Positions 38,740-49,767 of a DNA stretch of 64,000 nucleotides are shown here, in pieces; positions within the stretch are counted from its first letter, which is position 1, and the number at the start of each line of letters is the position of its first letter. The notes under the pieces are model-generated. The model was given only the letters and a program-made list of their open reading frames with translations, was not told where the DNA came from and searched no databases. The position numbers and the translations under genes are program-made. The DNA is from Lichenostomus cassidix (lineage: Eukaryota > Chordata > Aves > Passeriformes > Meliphagidae): assembly GCA_008360975.2 (NCBI GenBank), contig CM039182.1:30074566-30138565 (forward strand), in the 5' to 3' direction.

Positions 38740-39070
38740 GACACTGTTGTGAATATCCTGCGTGCTAGTGGAGAAATGTAATAATTAAGCTCTGATTTCA
38801 GAAATTGCCTAGATGTAATAAAACAGGGCTTCCAAAGAGTCTCATCAAAGTAAGGGAACAGAAGAGAAGCCTATATTGTAACTGTCATATTGTCAAAAAC
38901 AGCAGTGCTGATATTTTCTGTCTCTATATTGCCCCCTGAAATCCTCCCAGAGATAATCATCTTAATTATATTGATCTTTTGGGAATACTGATAAAGTAAG
39001 ATGCTAATGAGCTGTTAGCTGAGCAGGGGCAGCTGTAAGCCCTTCATGGATTTTTTCCAAATTCTTAAAA
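38740..39070. promoter_or_regulatory. Enhancer-like conserved-looking non-coding block
   Basis: The stretch is free of repeats and rich in homeodomain-like sites: TAATAATTAAGC, CTTAATTATATTGATC and GATGCTAATGAGC. It also has AGATAATCATC (GATA core) and TTAGCTGAGCAGGGGCAGCTG with an E-box-like CAGCTG. It sits about 2 kb upstream of the catalytic exon cluster. Conservation is not testable here. Confidence 0.3.
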
Positions 39071-41051
39071 ATATCAAGAGAACAAAATAAAGGTAGCATC
39101 ATGCTCTTTCTGCAGTAATACCCTCTTTGCTGAGTCTTTTTTCACCTCATTGTCCTGACATTCATGAGCATAAAAATTCTTTGTTTTTTCATAAATGCTA
39201 GAAAAGAGTTCTTTGCCAGATTCTTCTCTAAGTAATTTTTTTGTGTGAGAAGGAAATGTTAAAAAATGCTCAGGAGGATAGAGAATACAGTTTTAGCTGA
39301 GAGTCTAAAGCCGGTTTCGTTCTGCAATTTAGTGCAGTCCATAATGCCTTTTTGTTTTTCTTTTACTGGTGTGCTTGATCTATAGGCAATTTATATCCCG
39401 TCTCCAGGAACGCCTTCCTGAATATGAACATATGTAATTTTTGTGCCTTTAATTGTTGGGTTGTTGTATTTTGTTTGTTTGGGTTTGGTTTTTTAATGTG
39501 GACACAATGCAAGATAAGTTATGATGTCAAATCCCTCAGATTCTTTAAATGGTGGCCAGAAGAACCACTGTAACAGATGCACTCCCTTCGTATTGTAATT
39601 TAAGTTTACTGTAGTCTGATAGAACTTTGGCCATGCTCCACAAAACTTTGCAGCTGTCTGCTTGGATTACATCTAGCAGCAAATGAAATAAGACAATCTG
39701 GTAGTATTTGTTTATAAATTAATGCCAGTGAAGCAACATAGGTAGATAATTTCACAGGTACACATAAAACACACATTCATATGACTGTAAATAAACAGAT
39801 TTCACAGAAACCAATGTAACTCTATTAACTGTCATGTAATTTGTCTGTATTTACAGCGATGTGAGTCAAAATTTAATGATTGTTATGTTTTTTTCAGGTA
39901 AGAGAAGGCTAAACCATTTACATTTATCAAGTTTTAGTATGTCAAACTGGAATACTCTAATACTGATTATTAAAATACGGAAGTATTCCAACCTTTTTCT
40001 TCCTATCCCTTCCTCTCTGAAAATACCATGCTTGATTGGTCTTGCAGCCATACATACACACAAAGTGTTTGTGTGAGGCTGTCTCATCTTCAGACTATAA
40101 TTTCCCATTTTTATGTGTGTGGTAATTGTTATTAATTTGATGGCAAATATATAGCTGAATAGAAGGACCATCCTGGGTAGTTGAAATAAAGAGGAAATAA
40201 CAGTGAAGCAGTGGTGTTTGTTCTGAATCTAACTGTTGTAAGAGAAGTTTTATATGATACACAGCCTTATGGGACACTGCTTCCTTATGATATAATCTGA
40301 CTTTCTGAATGGAGCTACCTTGCCAACACTTCTCCATTTTCCCTTTACCATACCCACACTGGAAGGATGGAAATTCCATTTTTCTTTTATCTTCAGTTAC
40401 TCCAGAGGCAAAAAATTCCTTGGTCATCACTGATCCTACTGCTGTACTTTATGAAATTTATATACAGTTCCAGAAATTGTGTTAGAACTTGACTTTAGGG
40501 AATCTATTAACTTGTGAGCATGGCAGGTTCCCAAGTGTAATTTATGGTTTGCAGAAATATGGGATATTCATTGTCATCCTTTTTCTACTGTTCGGAATTA
40601 TATGTGTGTGTGGGTCTGAATTTATCATTTAGTCCATACAGAGGTAAGTTTACCAATGGCTAATCATCTAAAAATTATACCTCAAGCTACTTTTATTTTT
40701 AAGCATCTCAAACTGGAGCAAATTAAGATTACATTATTTTAGATAACCTTCTTTTTAAATGTGAATTCTAAACAGCAGAATTGATAATAGGGTTTTCCCA
40801 TCCTGCCTTTTTCCTCCTCTTTAGATCATGTGGCATGTGTATGTATGTATGCACATGTGTGCATTTATATAAGTTTATATGCCACTGTTCTCAACTGTAT
40901 TATTTCTGGCAGTACTGTGAAAGGGTGATTGCATAGAAAAAGTCCTCAAGAGTCTCTAATAGATTTCAATCCCATCTGCCTGCTGCTCTGTTTTGCACTG
41001 AGTCAAGTATTTTTTTAAGCTGATAATTGAAAACCTATCTTGTTCTTACAG

Positions 41052-41107
41052 AATGGCTTTGCTGTTGTAAGGCCCCCAGGCCATCATGCTGAAGAATCAA
41101 CAGCCAT
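41052..41107 (+). CDS. HDAC9: HDAC9 exon e: catalytic His-His motif
   Basis: This 56-bp exon lies between TTCTTACAG and a perfect gtaagt donor. It starts in phase 0 and ends after two bases of a Met codon. It encodes NGFAVVRPPGHHAEESTA. The two adjacent His codons (41082-41087) in PPGHHAEES are the charge-relay histidines that polarise the catalytic water and are shared by all zinc-dependent HDACs. They are intact. Class IIa enzymes have very weak activity on acetyl-lysine because of a His-for-Tyr change in a later exon that is not in this window. The exon is only 239 bp upstream of the next one. Confidence 0.97.
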
Positions 41108-41346
41108 GTAAGTACCAGGGAATATTGCCCATCTTGGAGCACTAAGGTTACCAGCAATCACCTGCATTGTGCCTGTCTCTGAAGAACTGTAATTGTTAGC
41201 AGATGACTGAAAAGGCTTTCTAGGTACTCCCAGAAGCAGATTTATGGCCTCAGAGATCATATAGCATTTTTTTAAATGCTCTGAACATTATTTATAGCTG
41301 TTTTCCTGACTGATTTGCCTTCTTATTTCTGTTCTTTATTCCACAG
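41108..41346 (+). other. HDAC9: Short HDAC9 intron (239 bp)
   Basis: It has a gtaagt donor and an acceptor ending TTATTCCACAG. It holds TTTTTTTAAATG and an AT-rich centre, with nothing else recognised. Confidence 0.9.
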
Positions 41347-41434
41347 GGGGTTCTGCTTTTTTAATTCGATTGCAATTACTGCCAAATACTTGAGAGACAA
41401 GCTAAATATAGGCAAGATATTGATTGTAGATCTG
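41347..41434 (+). CDS. HDAC9: HDAC9 exon f: paralogue-diagnostic central strand and helix
   Basis: This 88-bp exon completes the Met codon and ends in phase 0 at a gtatgt donor. It encodes GFCFFNSIAITAKYLRDKLN, then IGKILIVDL. GFCFFNS follows the catalytic His-His loop, and ILIVDL is the central beta-strand that leads into the zinc site. The exon ends Val-Asp-Leu, where HDAC4, 5 and 7 have Val-Asp-Trp (from memory). Together with TAKYLRDKLNIGKIL this assigns the gene to HDAC9 and not a paralogue. By my count about 13 of 30 codons end in G or C, the normal composition for this gene. Confidence 0.97.
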
Positions 41435-42019
41435 GTATGTATTCTTGGCAAGCATCACACTCGCAGTGCATCTAGATAAAAGATAATGAATTTGTATTTA
41501 TATGTCAGACTTTCCTGCTTTTAATACCTACACGTAATAAAGGTGTGCATTTCCTCTGATTTTGGGAACTCATTAAAGCCAGGATGGCCGTACTGAAGCT
41601 ATAAACATCTATGTTTCACTTTAATGGTGTTAACTGCAATTTAATGAGAAGAAGGCACAGATCAGGGCAACTTTTATGGTCCTTAAATGAATTGATACTT
41701 CCACTGTTAAAATAACCCTACAGAACTTAAGTTTACTTTTCCCTACAGAATAGAAACTTTAAGTAGTCAGATATTCTTTAAAGAATGTTGTTGCATTGGT
41801 AACCAAATTGACCACTTCCCCAGTTAGCAACGATTTGACTTGTTGTGTAACTTCAATATTATTAAACAAATCGACAGGTCATTCCTCCAGGAAGTTTTCT
41901 AGTCATGTGTGCCAGGTTTTGGTGGTTCCACAAAGGAAAGCTATGTGATTAAAAATCTACTTCATTGGATTAGTCTTGTATTTTAATAGAAAGCATTCTT
42001 ACACAATACTTAATATGTT

Positions 42020-42270
42020 TAACAAATGGATTATTTAAATGCAGATGACATTTGGCATGTTGGCTATATTATATTCATGAATAATGAATTGGAACTCTGC
42101 CTTGCACTTAAAGGATCAGCCCAATGCACAGCCCAAGGAAAGTTGAATGCTGATTTATGAGCACCATTTTTGTTTTCCTACAGTTCATGACGAGGTGTAA
42201 TAGGGTGTCTGACAAAGCATAGACAGGAAATGAACCCTGGCATCAAAACCTAACCTGTTACATCTGCACT
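42020..42270. promoter_or_regulatory. Enhancer-like conserved-looking non-coding block
   Basis: A complex stretch holds TATTCATGAATAATGAATTG (octamer/homeodomain-like), GCTGATTTATGAGC (TTTATG core) and CCTGTTACATCTGCAC. No repeat match or open frame is seen. Appearance only. Confidence 0.28.
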
Positions 42271-43677
42271 TAATTAATTTTTGCAGGTGATAAAAGATTT
42301 AAAGACAAAATATGTTAAAGGGTTTTTGAAGTGCAGGGCTTAATAGTCTAAATCTTGTTCATATCTGCACTCATAATTAAATCTTATTGTGGAGTCATGG
42401 CCTTACCATCTAGCACTTTTGTTCAGTTAAACATGCGTACTGACTGTTGAAGAGAAGCAGAGAAAGGGGGAGTGTGGGAGAAGGAATGGCAAGTGAAAAA
42501 TGAGTGGTAGAATAAGTATATGGGTATATTAAATATTCTTAGAATGTTTTTCAAATATTTCTCAGATTGTTCTACTGTCATTCAGAAACATAAACTGCCA
42601 GGAACTATTATTTTTGAAAAATTCGCTTCTACTGTATGTTATATCTGTTTGCTGACTTGAATCTTTCAGTTTATTGCTGTAAATTCTGGCCAAAAGTGAA
42701 CTGGGTGTTTATTCACATTTTTAAATAGGAAAAATGTATTCAAAGTTTGTGAATGTTTTTAAGTCTTTTGTCTATAAATGTTACATTTGCTTTGTTGGGA
42801 AAATACTTCCCTTTGACATACTTAGCAAGTAAGCACTTAGAAATTCAGCTTCAGGTTTTCAGGGTTAAATGTGCAAATCATTACCTGTGCAAATGATTAC
42901 CCGTGAAGCTGCCTACCCTTACCCAGGAAAGTAGATAGGGACTGCTCAGCCTTTCTCCAACTGTCCCATTGGCCAGAATAACTCAGCTGGTGAAAAGGAG
43001 AAAATAAATGGCTGATACAGATTACTTCATTCCAGTCCATAGTCAGAGCAATGATGTACAAGAATTCATATGGAAAATTTCTTATACATGCAAACTATGG
43101 ATAAATCACAGGCCAAACTGAATGAAAGAACAAGTCAATAGTGATGTCTTTATTCCCACCAACAGAGTTTGGGGCATCTGAAGGAAAGAATGGAATTACA
43201 GATGTTAGACTTTAAATTAACCTTTAAGACTATATTTTGATAGTGAATAGCACAGCAGGACCCCATGCAAGTCGGCAGCCATGCATGCTACTACAATATT
43301 AACATTAAAATGTAATGTCCAATCCCACACACTAAAGTGTACTCTAGTTATAAATTAAGTGTAGTCTTCATATATAAATTCTTAATTTTTTAATTGTCAA
43401 TCTTCGCTTCATCTATTTCTACAGTAAAATAAAAGACCTATCTGACAGGTTTTTTTTCCCCTTATTCTACCATTTGAATAGATCTCTGTTTTTTAACTGA
43501 TTTATATACTCTGAATACATTTGATCTTCTAAGGGCAGAATATGAACTCATTTCCCACATGCTAACATCCGCAGTCTTAACACATTCCTTTGTCTAATCA
43601 GAGAAGTTACTGTTCTTCAAAGCAGTGAAGCTCTTAGTGGAAATAAAGTTTAGACAAGAAAGCTAGCTTTGAGATTT

Positions 43678-43704
43678 GAATAATAATAATAATAATAATA
43701 ATAA
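43678..43704. repeat. (AAT)n microsatellite
   Basis: About nine AAT units lie just before an A/G-rich stretch. They are uninterrupted, so the tract is probably polymorphic. Confidence 0.9.
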
Positions 43705-43947
43705 AAGGAAAAAAGATCTCTCTATGCCCCTTCAACATTTTTTCTTCTCTTTTGGAAACTGTTACAGCAAGAATATATCTAAAGCCCCACAAATACATGG
43801 CAAAGAAAGACTAATTAAAATAACAAAATGAAGTCCTACTTTGTCCCTGCAAATCTGTCTATGTGCTCAGCATAGCTTGTCCAGGTCTTGAAATCCTTAT
43901 TCCAAGATCATCTATACTTGCATTTATGCTAGCAGGATTTGAATCTG

Positions 43948-44016
43948 TTTTAATTAATTAAAATTAATTAATTAATCTGTTTTAATTAATTTAATTAATT
44001 GAATCTGTGACCAATT
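43948..44016. repeat. TTAA-rich tandem and palindromic sequence
   Basis: Overlapping TTAATTAA units form several short palindromes. The segment ATCTGTTTTAATTAATT occurs twice within it, so it contains a local duplication. Confidence 0.75.
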
Positions 44017-45339
44017 AATTCTGTCACAGCTGAAGACTGAATGGGATTCTGGGATTAGTCTGCATGCCAGATTTTACTTCATTTGCCAGACAGAACCATC
44101 TAACACTACGCTGGCTGCCTTGAAATCTCTAACACCCTCACACCAGTGTGTTCTCCTTTGCACATCTAATGTGTTACATTTAACCTTGGCATTAAGTCAC
44201 AGTTGGGCTGCAACTCCATCCTCATGTTGTTTCAAGTACTTTCAACATAGAAAAGAAAAGAAACTCTTACAATATTACTCTTGCGAGGTCCCAGAGGAGG
44301 TCCAAATCAAGCACAATGCAGTGCAAGTAAGACTCAATCAATGTAGAGAGTTCTGAACAACGTGGGTGAGACTCATGGGCTACATCAGCTGGCAAAGAGG
44401 GCAAGCAATGGTCACTGCTTGCTGTGCTATTAGCAGTGCACACCTTGAGGTAAAATTTGAGCCTTCCTGGAGTCTAGGCATTCTGAGGAAAATGTGACCT
44501 TTGTTCCTCAGGCACTAAATTGTATTTAGCCCTCATAACATTTGCATAACATTTGTAAAATAAATACAGACTGGGTGACAGTGACAGTGTTGGCATTCAG
44601 AGTACTTTGTCTGTCCTCCTTAATTCTCTAAATCAGAAATTTCAAAGGGATGGCTTAAAGAAGGACCATCAATAATATCTATAACTTTCCAGCTTAGAAA
44701 TGCCAGTGAAGAAACATTTTTGCTTTTTTTATTTTTACTTTTCTTTTATTGAAAGGCAAACGGATTTTTCATTATCACTTGTAAAATTCTTGTGTGTCTA
44801 ACCACATAGAATAGTATTGAACTGTGAAAACAAACTAAAAAAATAAGGAAAAGTCTGCATCATCAGCCTTTGTTATATAGATATACTGTCAGCATTTCTT
44901 TGTCAGCATTTTATTTAATGACAGAATTTTATTCACTGTCGTTATATAATGTTTGAAATATGGAGACTGGCCAAGGTCACTCCTTGATTGTGGAAGGCAC
45001 CATCCTATCTGCCAGATGATTTAATAGCTAATGAGATCATATTCCTATGTCTTCAACTGTTGCCGTCATGATTTTGCAAAAATGAAGTATGAAGTCCTTT
45101 CTGCATCTGGCATCTCTTTTGATGTGGATCTAACTGCTGAGGGACTGAACTGAACTGAACGTTTCAAGAAAGCCAATTTACTCAGCTGGTCGCAGAGCCT
45201 TTGACCTCAATAGTGGAACTTGGCAAATCAATGAATACTCTTATGTTTAGTGTTCTGTCAAGAATTGTGAAAAAGCTCTGTAAACCATAGATCCTTCTGC
45301 AAAATACTAGTTTGTAGTTTAAACATTAGTCTTTCTTCA

Positions 45340-45560
45340 GAGGCCAATGAGGCTAGTTAATTAAGCCTGAGGGGTTATGAACTGTTGGCAGTTAATAAGT
45401 CATAAAATTCCTCCATAAAACAGGATGCTAGATTCCATCACTGAGGCAAGGAGTACAAAGAGCCGGTGTATAAATATCTAATTGTACAAAAGGACTGGGA
45501 TTTCTCAATGACTGCTCATCTGGAGTCTCCAGGGCACGCTCGCTATGGTTTCCTGATTTT
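45340..45560. promoter_or_regulatory. Enhancer-like block upstream of the zinc-ligand exon
   Basis: This complex, repeat-free stretch carries GCTAGTTAATTAAGCC, GCAGTTAATAAGTC, GGTGTATAAATATC and TCTGGAGTCTCCAGG. It lies 230-450 bp upstream of the exon at 45790. It could be an intronic enhancer or a splicing regulator. It is not proven. Confidence 0.3.
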
Positions 45561-45630
45561 TAGAAGCCAGTTTAAAAAATGAGTGCATTAAAGAGTAATT
45601 TGCCTGAAAGTTCAGGAAGTATGGGGTGGT

Positions 45631-45711
45631 GAAGGGAGGGGGAAAGGGAAAGACAAAAGGAGGGCAAGGGAGAGGGAGAGAAACTGAGAGAGAGAGAGAG
45701 AGGAAGGGGGT
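45631..45711 (+). repeat. Polypurine tract including (GA)n
   Basis: Some 80 bp are nearly all purine on the + strand and end in about nine GA units plus AGGAAGGGGG. The tract ends about 78 bp before an exon. Such tracts can form triplex DNA, and in RNA they can bind purine-recognising splicing factors. Confidence 0.8.
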
Positions 45712-45789
45712 GTAAAAGAAAGCAGAACTGAGCTCTCTACACTGAGTTGGACATTATTACATTTGTCGTCTGTTTTCTTTCTCCTTTAG

Positions 45790-45909
45790 GATGTTCACCA
45801 TGGCAACGGTACACAGCAGGCTTTTTATGCTGACCCCAGCATCCTGTATGTTTCCCTCCATCGCTATGATGAAGGCAACTTCTTCCCCGGCAGTGGAGCC
45901 CCAAATGAG
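45790..45909 (+). CDS. HDAC9: HDAC9 exon g: zinc ligands (DVHHGNG)
   Basis: This 120-bp exon starts and ends in phase 0. It encodes [18 protein letters not shown], then [18 protein letters not shown] and APNE. The Asp codon at 45790-45792 and His codon at 45796-45798 in DVHHGNG match two of the three catalytic zinc ligands of HDACs (Asp840 and His842 in HDAC4 numbering, from memory); both are intact. The third Asp is encoded downstream of the window. [18 protein letters not shown] is near-invariant in HDAC9. The donor gttagg is suboptimal, and reading on into the intron gives an alternative C terminus (see the 45790-45972 entry). Confidence 0.97.
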
Positions 45910-45972
45910 GTTAGGTTTATTTCTTTAGAGCCCCATTTTTATTTGTATCTTTCAGGTAATTGCGTTGCATGA
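45790..45972 (+). CDS. HDAC9: Alternative 3' end: HDAC9a-type short isoform by read-through of the donor
   Basis: If the donor at 45910 is not used, the frame continues for 20 codons, [20 protein letters not shown], to a TGA at 45970-45972. I recall the human short isoform HDAC9a (879 residues, truncated in the deacetylase domain) ending in nearly this tail, with Ile for the penultimate residue Val. Intronic sequence would not keep such a reading frame by chance over bird-mammal distance. The predicted protein keeps the His-His pair and two zinc ligands but lacks the rest of the domain. A possible polyadenylation signal AATAAA is at 46472-46477. The isoform match is from memory and was not searched. 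Confidence 0.7.
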   Translation, partial: DVHHGNGTQQAFYADPSILYVSLHRYDEGNFFPGSGAPNEVRFISLEPHFYLYLSGNCVA

Positions 45973-46233
45973 TTACCCCTAATTTTCTTGTCCTTCTCTG
46001 GTTCTTTAAATTACACCAGATTACCAAATTGTCCACTGGGAGCAGGGGACCAGTGGAGAACAAGTGCATAACCCAGAGCAGTCCTTGTCAAACAAGGCTG
46101 GGCTGATCTGACATGTTGTTTGATGTTTGTTTCTGAAGCACATTTGAGAATTTTTTTCCTCCCCTTTCCCTCACTCTTTTCCTCCTCCTTTTTCCTCTTT
46201 TTCACTCCTTTTGGTAATTTTTCTGTTTTTCAG
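45910..46233 (+). other. HDAC9: Short HDAC9 intron (324 bp), optionally retained
   Basis: The donor is gttagg and the acceptor TTCTGTTTTTCAG is preceded by a strong pyrimidine tract (46152-46206). The first 63 bp are coding in the short isoform. Confidence 0.9.
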
Positions 46234-46331
46234 GTTGGAAGTGGCCCTGGTGAAGGGTATAACATAAATATTGCTTGGACAGGTGGCTTGGATCCTCCTA
46301 TGGGTGATGTTGAGTATCTCACAGCATTCAG
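46234..46331 (+). CDS. HDAC9: HDAC9 exon h: deacetylase domain, GGLDPPMGD segment
   Basis: This 98-bp exon starts in phase 0 and ends after two bases of an Arg codon, before a gttggt donor. It encodes [18 protein letters not shown], then [24 protein letters not shown] is the strand and loop near the acetyl-lysine tunnel, and [13 protein letters not shown] is a class IIa signature. [10 protein letters not shown] favours HDAC9 over HDAC4 (FNVNMAFTGG, from memory). The next exon should open with TIVKP-like residues and encode the third zinc ligand (in an SAGFDA-type motif). I could not find it in the remaining 17.6 kb, so it should lie beyond the window. Confidence 0.96.
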
Positions 46332-46471
46332 GTTGGTACCATTTAGAGTTTTGAAAACTGTTTGTAGTACAAAAGCACATGAATAAGAGGTAATTTAATA
46401 TTGAAAGTCAGGAGAATAATCCATGGTGAAACTAACTTAATCCTGGTATCCCAGTATATGAGAGTTCAGTA

Positions 46472-46477
46472 AATAAA
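46472..46477 (+). terminator. HDAC9: Possible poly(A) signal for the short isoform
   Basis: AATAAA followed by an A run and TTAATTGTTGTGGTC (a GT-rich element) lies 500 bp after the HDAC9a-type stop. Genomic A runs make chance hexamers common in AT-rich DNA, so this is weak. Confidence 0.25.
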
Positions 46478-46564
46478 AAAAAAGTTAATTGTTGTGGTCA
46501 TCCACACAGAAACAACAAAAAAAAGCCCTAATTATTTAATTGGTCACTTGTATTTTCATTATTA

Positions 46565-46596
46565 TGCCATGCCAGTAAAATGCCATGCCAGTAAAA
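46565..46596. repeat. 16-bp perfect tandem duplication
   Basis: TGCCATGCCAGTAAAA occurs twice in direct succession. It is a likely slippage duplication. Confidence 0.9.
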
Positions 46597-49484
46597 TGAC
46601 TTTGAACTTGCTTACTTCTCAAAATTTAAATGTAAGTATTTATACCAGGCAGAAAAAAAATCCTGTTCATGTTCACATTGATTGCAGTTACATGCCAGTA
46701 GAGTAGACAGAAAGAAGTTTGAAGTATGGTGCAAATCCAGTGTTCTTCATTCATTTAAAAGACTCATCATGATGCTTACAGATTTGACCATTAGTTTTTT
46801 TCTACAAATTGCAGTAAGGTGTTATTTAATTAAAAATAAATAATTTTGAAATAATGCAATAAGAATGATAGGAAATGTTGCATGCTGTATTTCTCTTTCC
46901 TCACTCATAATGATTATTCTCAATAGCTCATTCATAAATGAAGTTGTATATTTTTGTAGGTGATACATCATAATCTATTAGTCTTATTTTCATGGGACCA
47001 GAGGAGATAGAACACTTTAAAAGACAATCATTTAGAGTTTCAGTGTCCTGTCTTACATAAACCATTTCCTTTCACTGTAAAGCAGTCTAGTGGAATTGTT
47101 TAGTAAAGTTTAGGGAAGGTGCAAACTTTCAAGTTTGGGCAAATGCTACATATTTGAAAAGGGTTTCATTTAGTGGAGAATGATATACAAGAATGGCAAT
47201 GAGACAACCAATGTGTAGCTCCAATCTCTTTCAGGACATTTAGTTTGAAGTAGTGCAATTAACTTACATAGTTTTTTACTGTATTCTGTTGAAAATACCC
47301 CAAAAAGAAACACAAAACTCTTGTTTTGTTTGTTGAGGTTTTTATGTGTAAGTTTTTTGGTTTTTTTTCCAAAGAACTTCCATGCAGCCCATGAAATAAT
47401 ATGCAGAGTTTCTGATAAACAACACACCTGAAATCAAAGACTAAGCCCTAGTCAGAGAAATAGCCTTACACATTCACAACATCCCACTGTTATAGTGGAA
47501 AAGGTTTTCATTTTGTCTACATTTGTCTGTATTCAAAGAGTCTAAACAAATGGTCTGTGGCGGTCTCCAAATTTTCTACACTTAGTAGTGCCTCAAGCTC
47601 TTTCCAAGGTATTTCCTATACTTTTGAGAGATTTTTTACATAAGTTAAGGAACTGGAAGGTTCAAATCACTGGTATTAGTGTCTGATATTAATATATCTG
47701 GTATTTCCACCCCAACGTTCTTGGTTTGAATCCAAACCATCCCATTAATGATATAGGTAATGTGGCCATCTAATGATGCAGAGAGTGGTGGTCCCAGTTT
47801 ATTCAACAGAAGACTCACATACTGAGACTGTAACCACAATTGGTACCCCTGCTATCCTGATGACAAATACCTGGGCTTAATAGTGCATTTACAAATAGGT
47901 ACTTCACCATTCTATTTTAAGGCACACTAGGAAATCGTTTAGAGCAGCGAATATTTTTGCTATGCCTATTACTCTGCTTCAGAGTTAGAGGGAATTTCAG
48001 TCTCTGTTCCTAAACTAAGCACTATTTACGAAAACAAAATTCATGTAACTTACTACACTCTGACTAACCATGTGCAGACATAGATTTAACAGTAACTTTT
48101 TAAGGCAAATATATTCAAATTTAAGTTTAGAATCTCATTTTGAAAAATTGCTGATGGTGAAAAATTTAATGTTTCTATTTTAAATGCATCCATTTAACGT
48201 TGTGATTAATGCTATAATGAATGTGATTTTTTTTCCTCCAAGCAACAACAGGAAATGTTTCCCTACACTCTCAGCCCCTTTTGACCTGATCACAGTCTTT
48301 GTGCCCTCTGTGGGTCTTACTGACATGGATTTAGTGTGACTGGTATGACAGTTTTGAATGGGGATCATTGAATCAAACAGCATGGAACTTTGAGGGGTGG
48401 ATACAAAAATTTGTGAATTAAGTAGGATAGACCAGGTAATTGTTTTCTTTAGATCTGGTCTGAGGGGTAGGTAAATTTACAGCTCCTGGTAAAGAGATAC
48501 TTTATCCATGGACGAGCATCTATCCTTGCTATTATCCAAAATGTCACACGTGACATAGCCTAAGTTCTCAGTTTGGCCAGAACACAATTGTGAGACAGTA
48601 GACAGGCAAGAGAAATCCACAGTCCAGAAAATCAATAGAAAAGTTGCCAGAATCTCCCAACAAATCAGCTGTTGTTCTGGAGTTTGTATCTGCAACAAGT
48701 CTTTTTTAAAGAAAATAAGTGAGTTTCAGAGATAGAAAAATGTTATTTGGGTTTTTATATTGGATTACATGGTTTTATAGACAGACTTACAGAGATGATG
48801 CAAACTAAAGTGTGGAGAAAATTTTGAACATCTTCAATCTTAAGAGAAAAATAAGGGACAAATGGAGTGATTTTCTCTTGATACCTACCAGTAGACAGAG
48901 AAGTTGGGCAGTATTCAGTCCCTAGTGAAGGCAGGAGCGGATACTGGTAAAGGTCCTCTCCACCATAACCAAGGTGTGAGTAAGTTTGCAGATGGGTGGA
49001 GCTTGTTTGGAGAGAAGCCAAGGCTTCCTGCTTACTGGCTGGCTCCAGAGCCTAATCCTTTGAGTTCTTAGGAACTGAGAAATTTGTATTAAAATAATCT
49101 GAAACTCCCCAGGGGGTGCACATAGCTTTCACTTTCTCACCAACAGAGCCCTAATTTCATCCTAGAATTGCACCAAGCACATATTTGAAGTGTCACCAGC
49201 CTTGACACTAGGTAGCTCGTTACTGCTTGATTGACTGTCAAATTTCACAACAGAGATCCTTCTGAATGATAATGCCGACAGAAAAAGAGACCAAGGCTTT
49301 TTTTCTGTCTCTAGAGTTCAGCTCAAAGCCAGGTGTCATATATGACAATGTATTAGATATCAGGTACTTTGTTCTTAGGTTAGAATATATTTGTAGAAGA
49401 GTGTAAAGCATTTACACACACACATGCATATATCCATGCAAGTAGCAGGATACTAGTTATTTTCCACTGCATGAATCACTTGAT

Positions 49485-49514
49485 AAATCTATTTTATGTA
49501 AATCTATTTTATGT
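49485..49514. repeat. 15-bp tandem duplication
   Basis: AAATCTATTTTATGT occurs twice, followed by a partial third copy AAATCTTTT. Confidence 0.9.
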
Positions 49515-49739
49515 AAATCTTTTTAGGACTCTGTAATATTCCACCTCACTCTTCCTTCAAGCTGTTTAAGAAAATATTTCAATTTCTTCAGGAAAAAGCA
49601 GCTTTCATGTGTAAAAATGCAGAAAAATTTGAAAGCATAACTCAGAGTAATCACTTCAAAAGCATGCTGAGTGGCTGTACTGGGACTATAGTGGGAAACT
49701 GGAAAAATTATGGTGCTGGTTTGTGTCTGTCATTTAGAT

Positions 49740-49767
49740 TTCAGTTTATTATATTCAGTTTATTATA
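49740..49767. repeat. 14-bp tandem duplication
   Basis: TTCAGTTTATTATA occurs twice in succession. Confidence 0.9.

Larger units (their letters stand above)
28563..41051 (+). other. HDAC9: HDAC9 intron (12.5 kb)
   Basis: This intron begins in the CpG-dense core and G-rich array, then turns AT-rich. It contains an LTR-like insertion (31627-31805), microsatellites (34580-34597, about 34697-34741), an antisense CR1 fragment (36905-37150) and an enhancer-like block (38740-39070). A GC-richer, pyrimidine-biased stretch at 33380-33680 has overlapping open frames but no recognised domain. The acceptor is TGTTCTTACAG. Confidence 0.85.
41435..45789 (+). other. HDAC9: HDAC9 intron (4.4 kb)
   Basis: It contains two enhancer-like blocks (42020-42270, 45340-45560), an (AAT)n microsatellite, TTAA-rich tandem sequence and a purine-rich tract (45631-45711) close to the acceptor. 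The acceptor is TTTCTCCTTTAG. No gene is supported. Confidence 0.85.

Noticed and set aside
46332..46386. Read-through after 46331 giving about 18 extra residues and a stop
   Set aside because: Unlike the 45910 read-through, the tail ([12 protein letters not shown]...) matches no isoform I recall, so it is probably ordinary intron.
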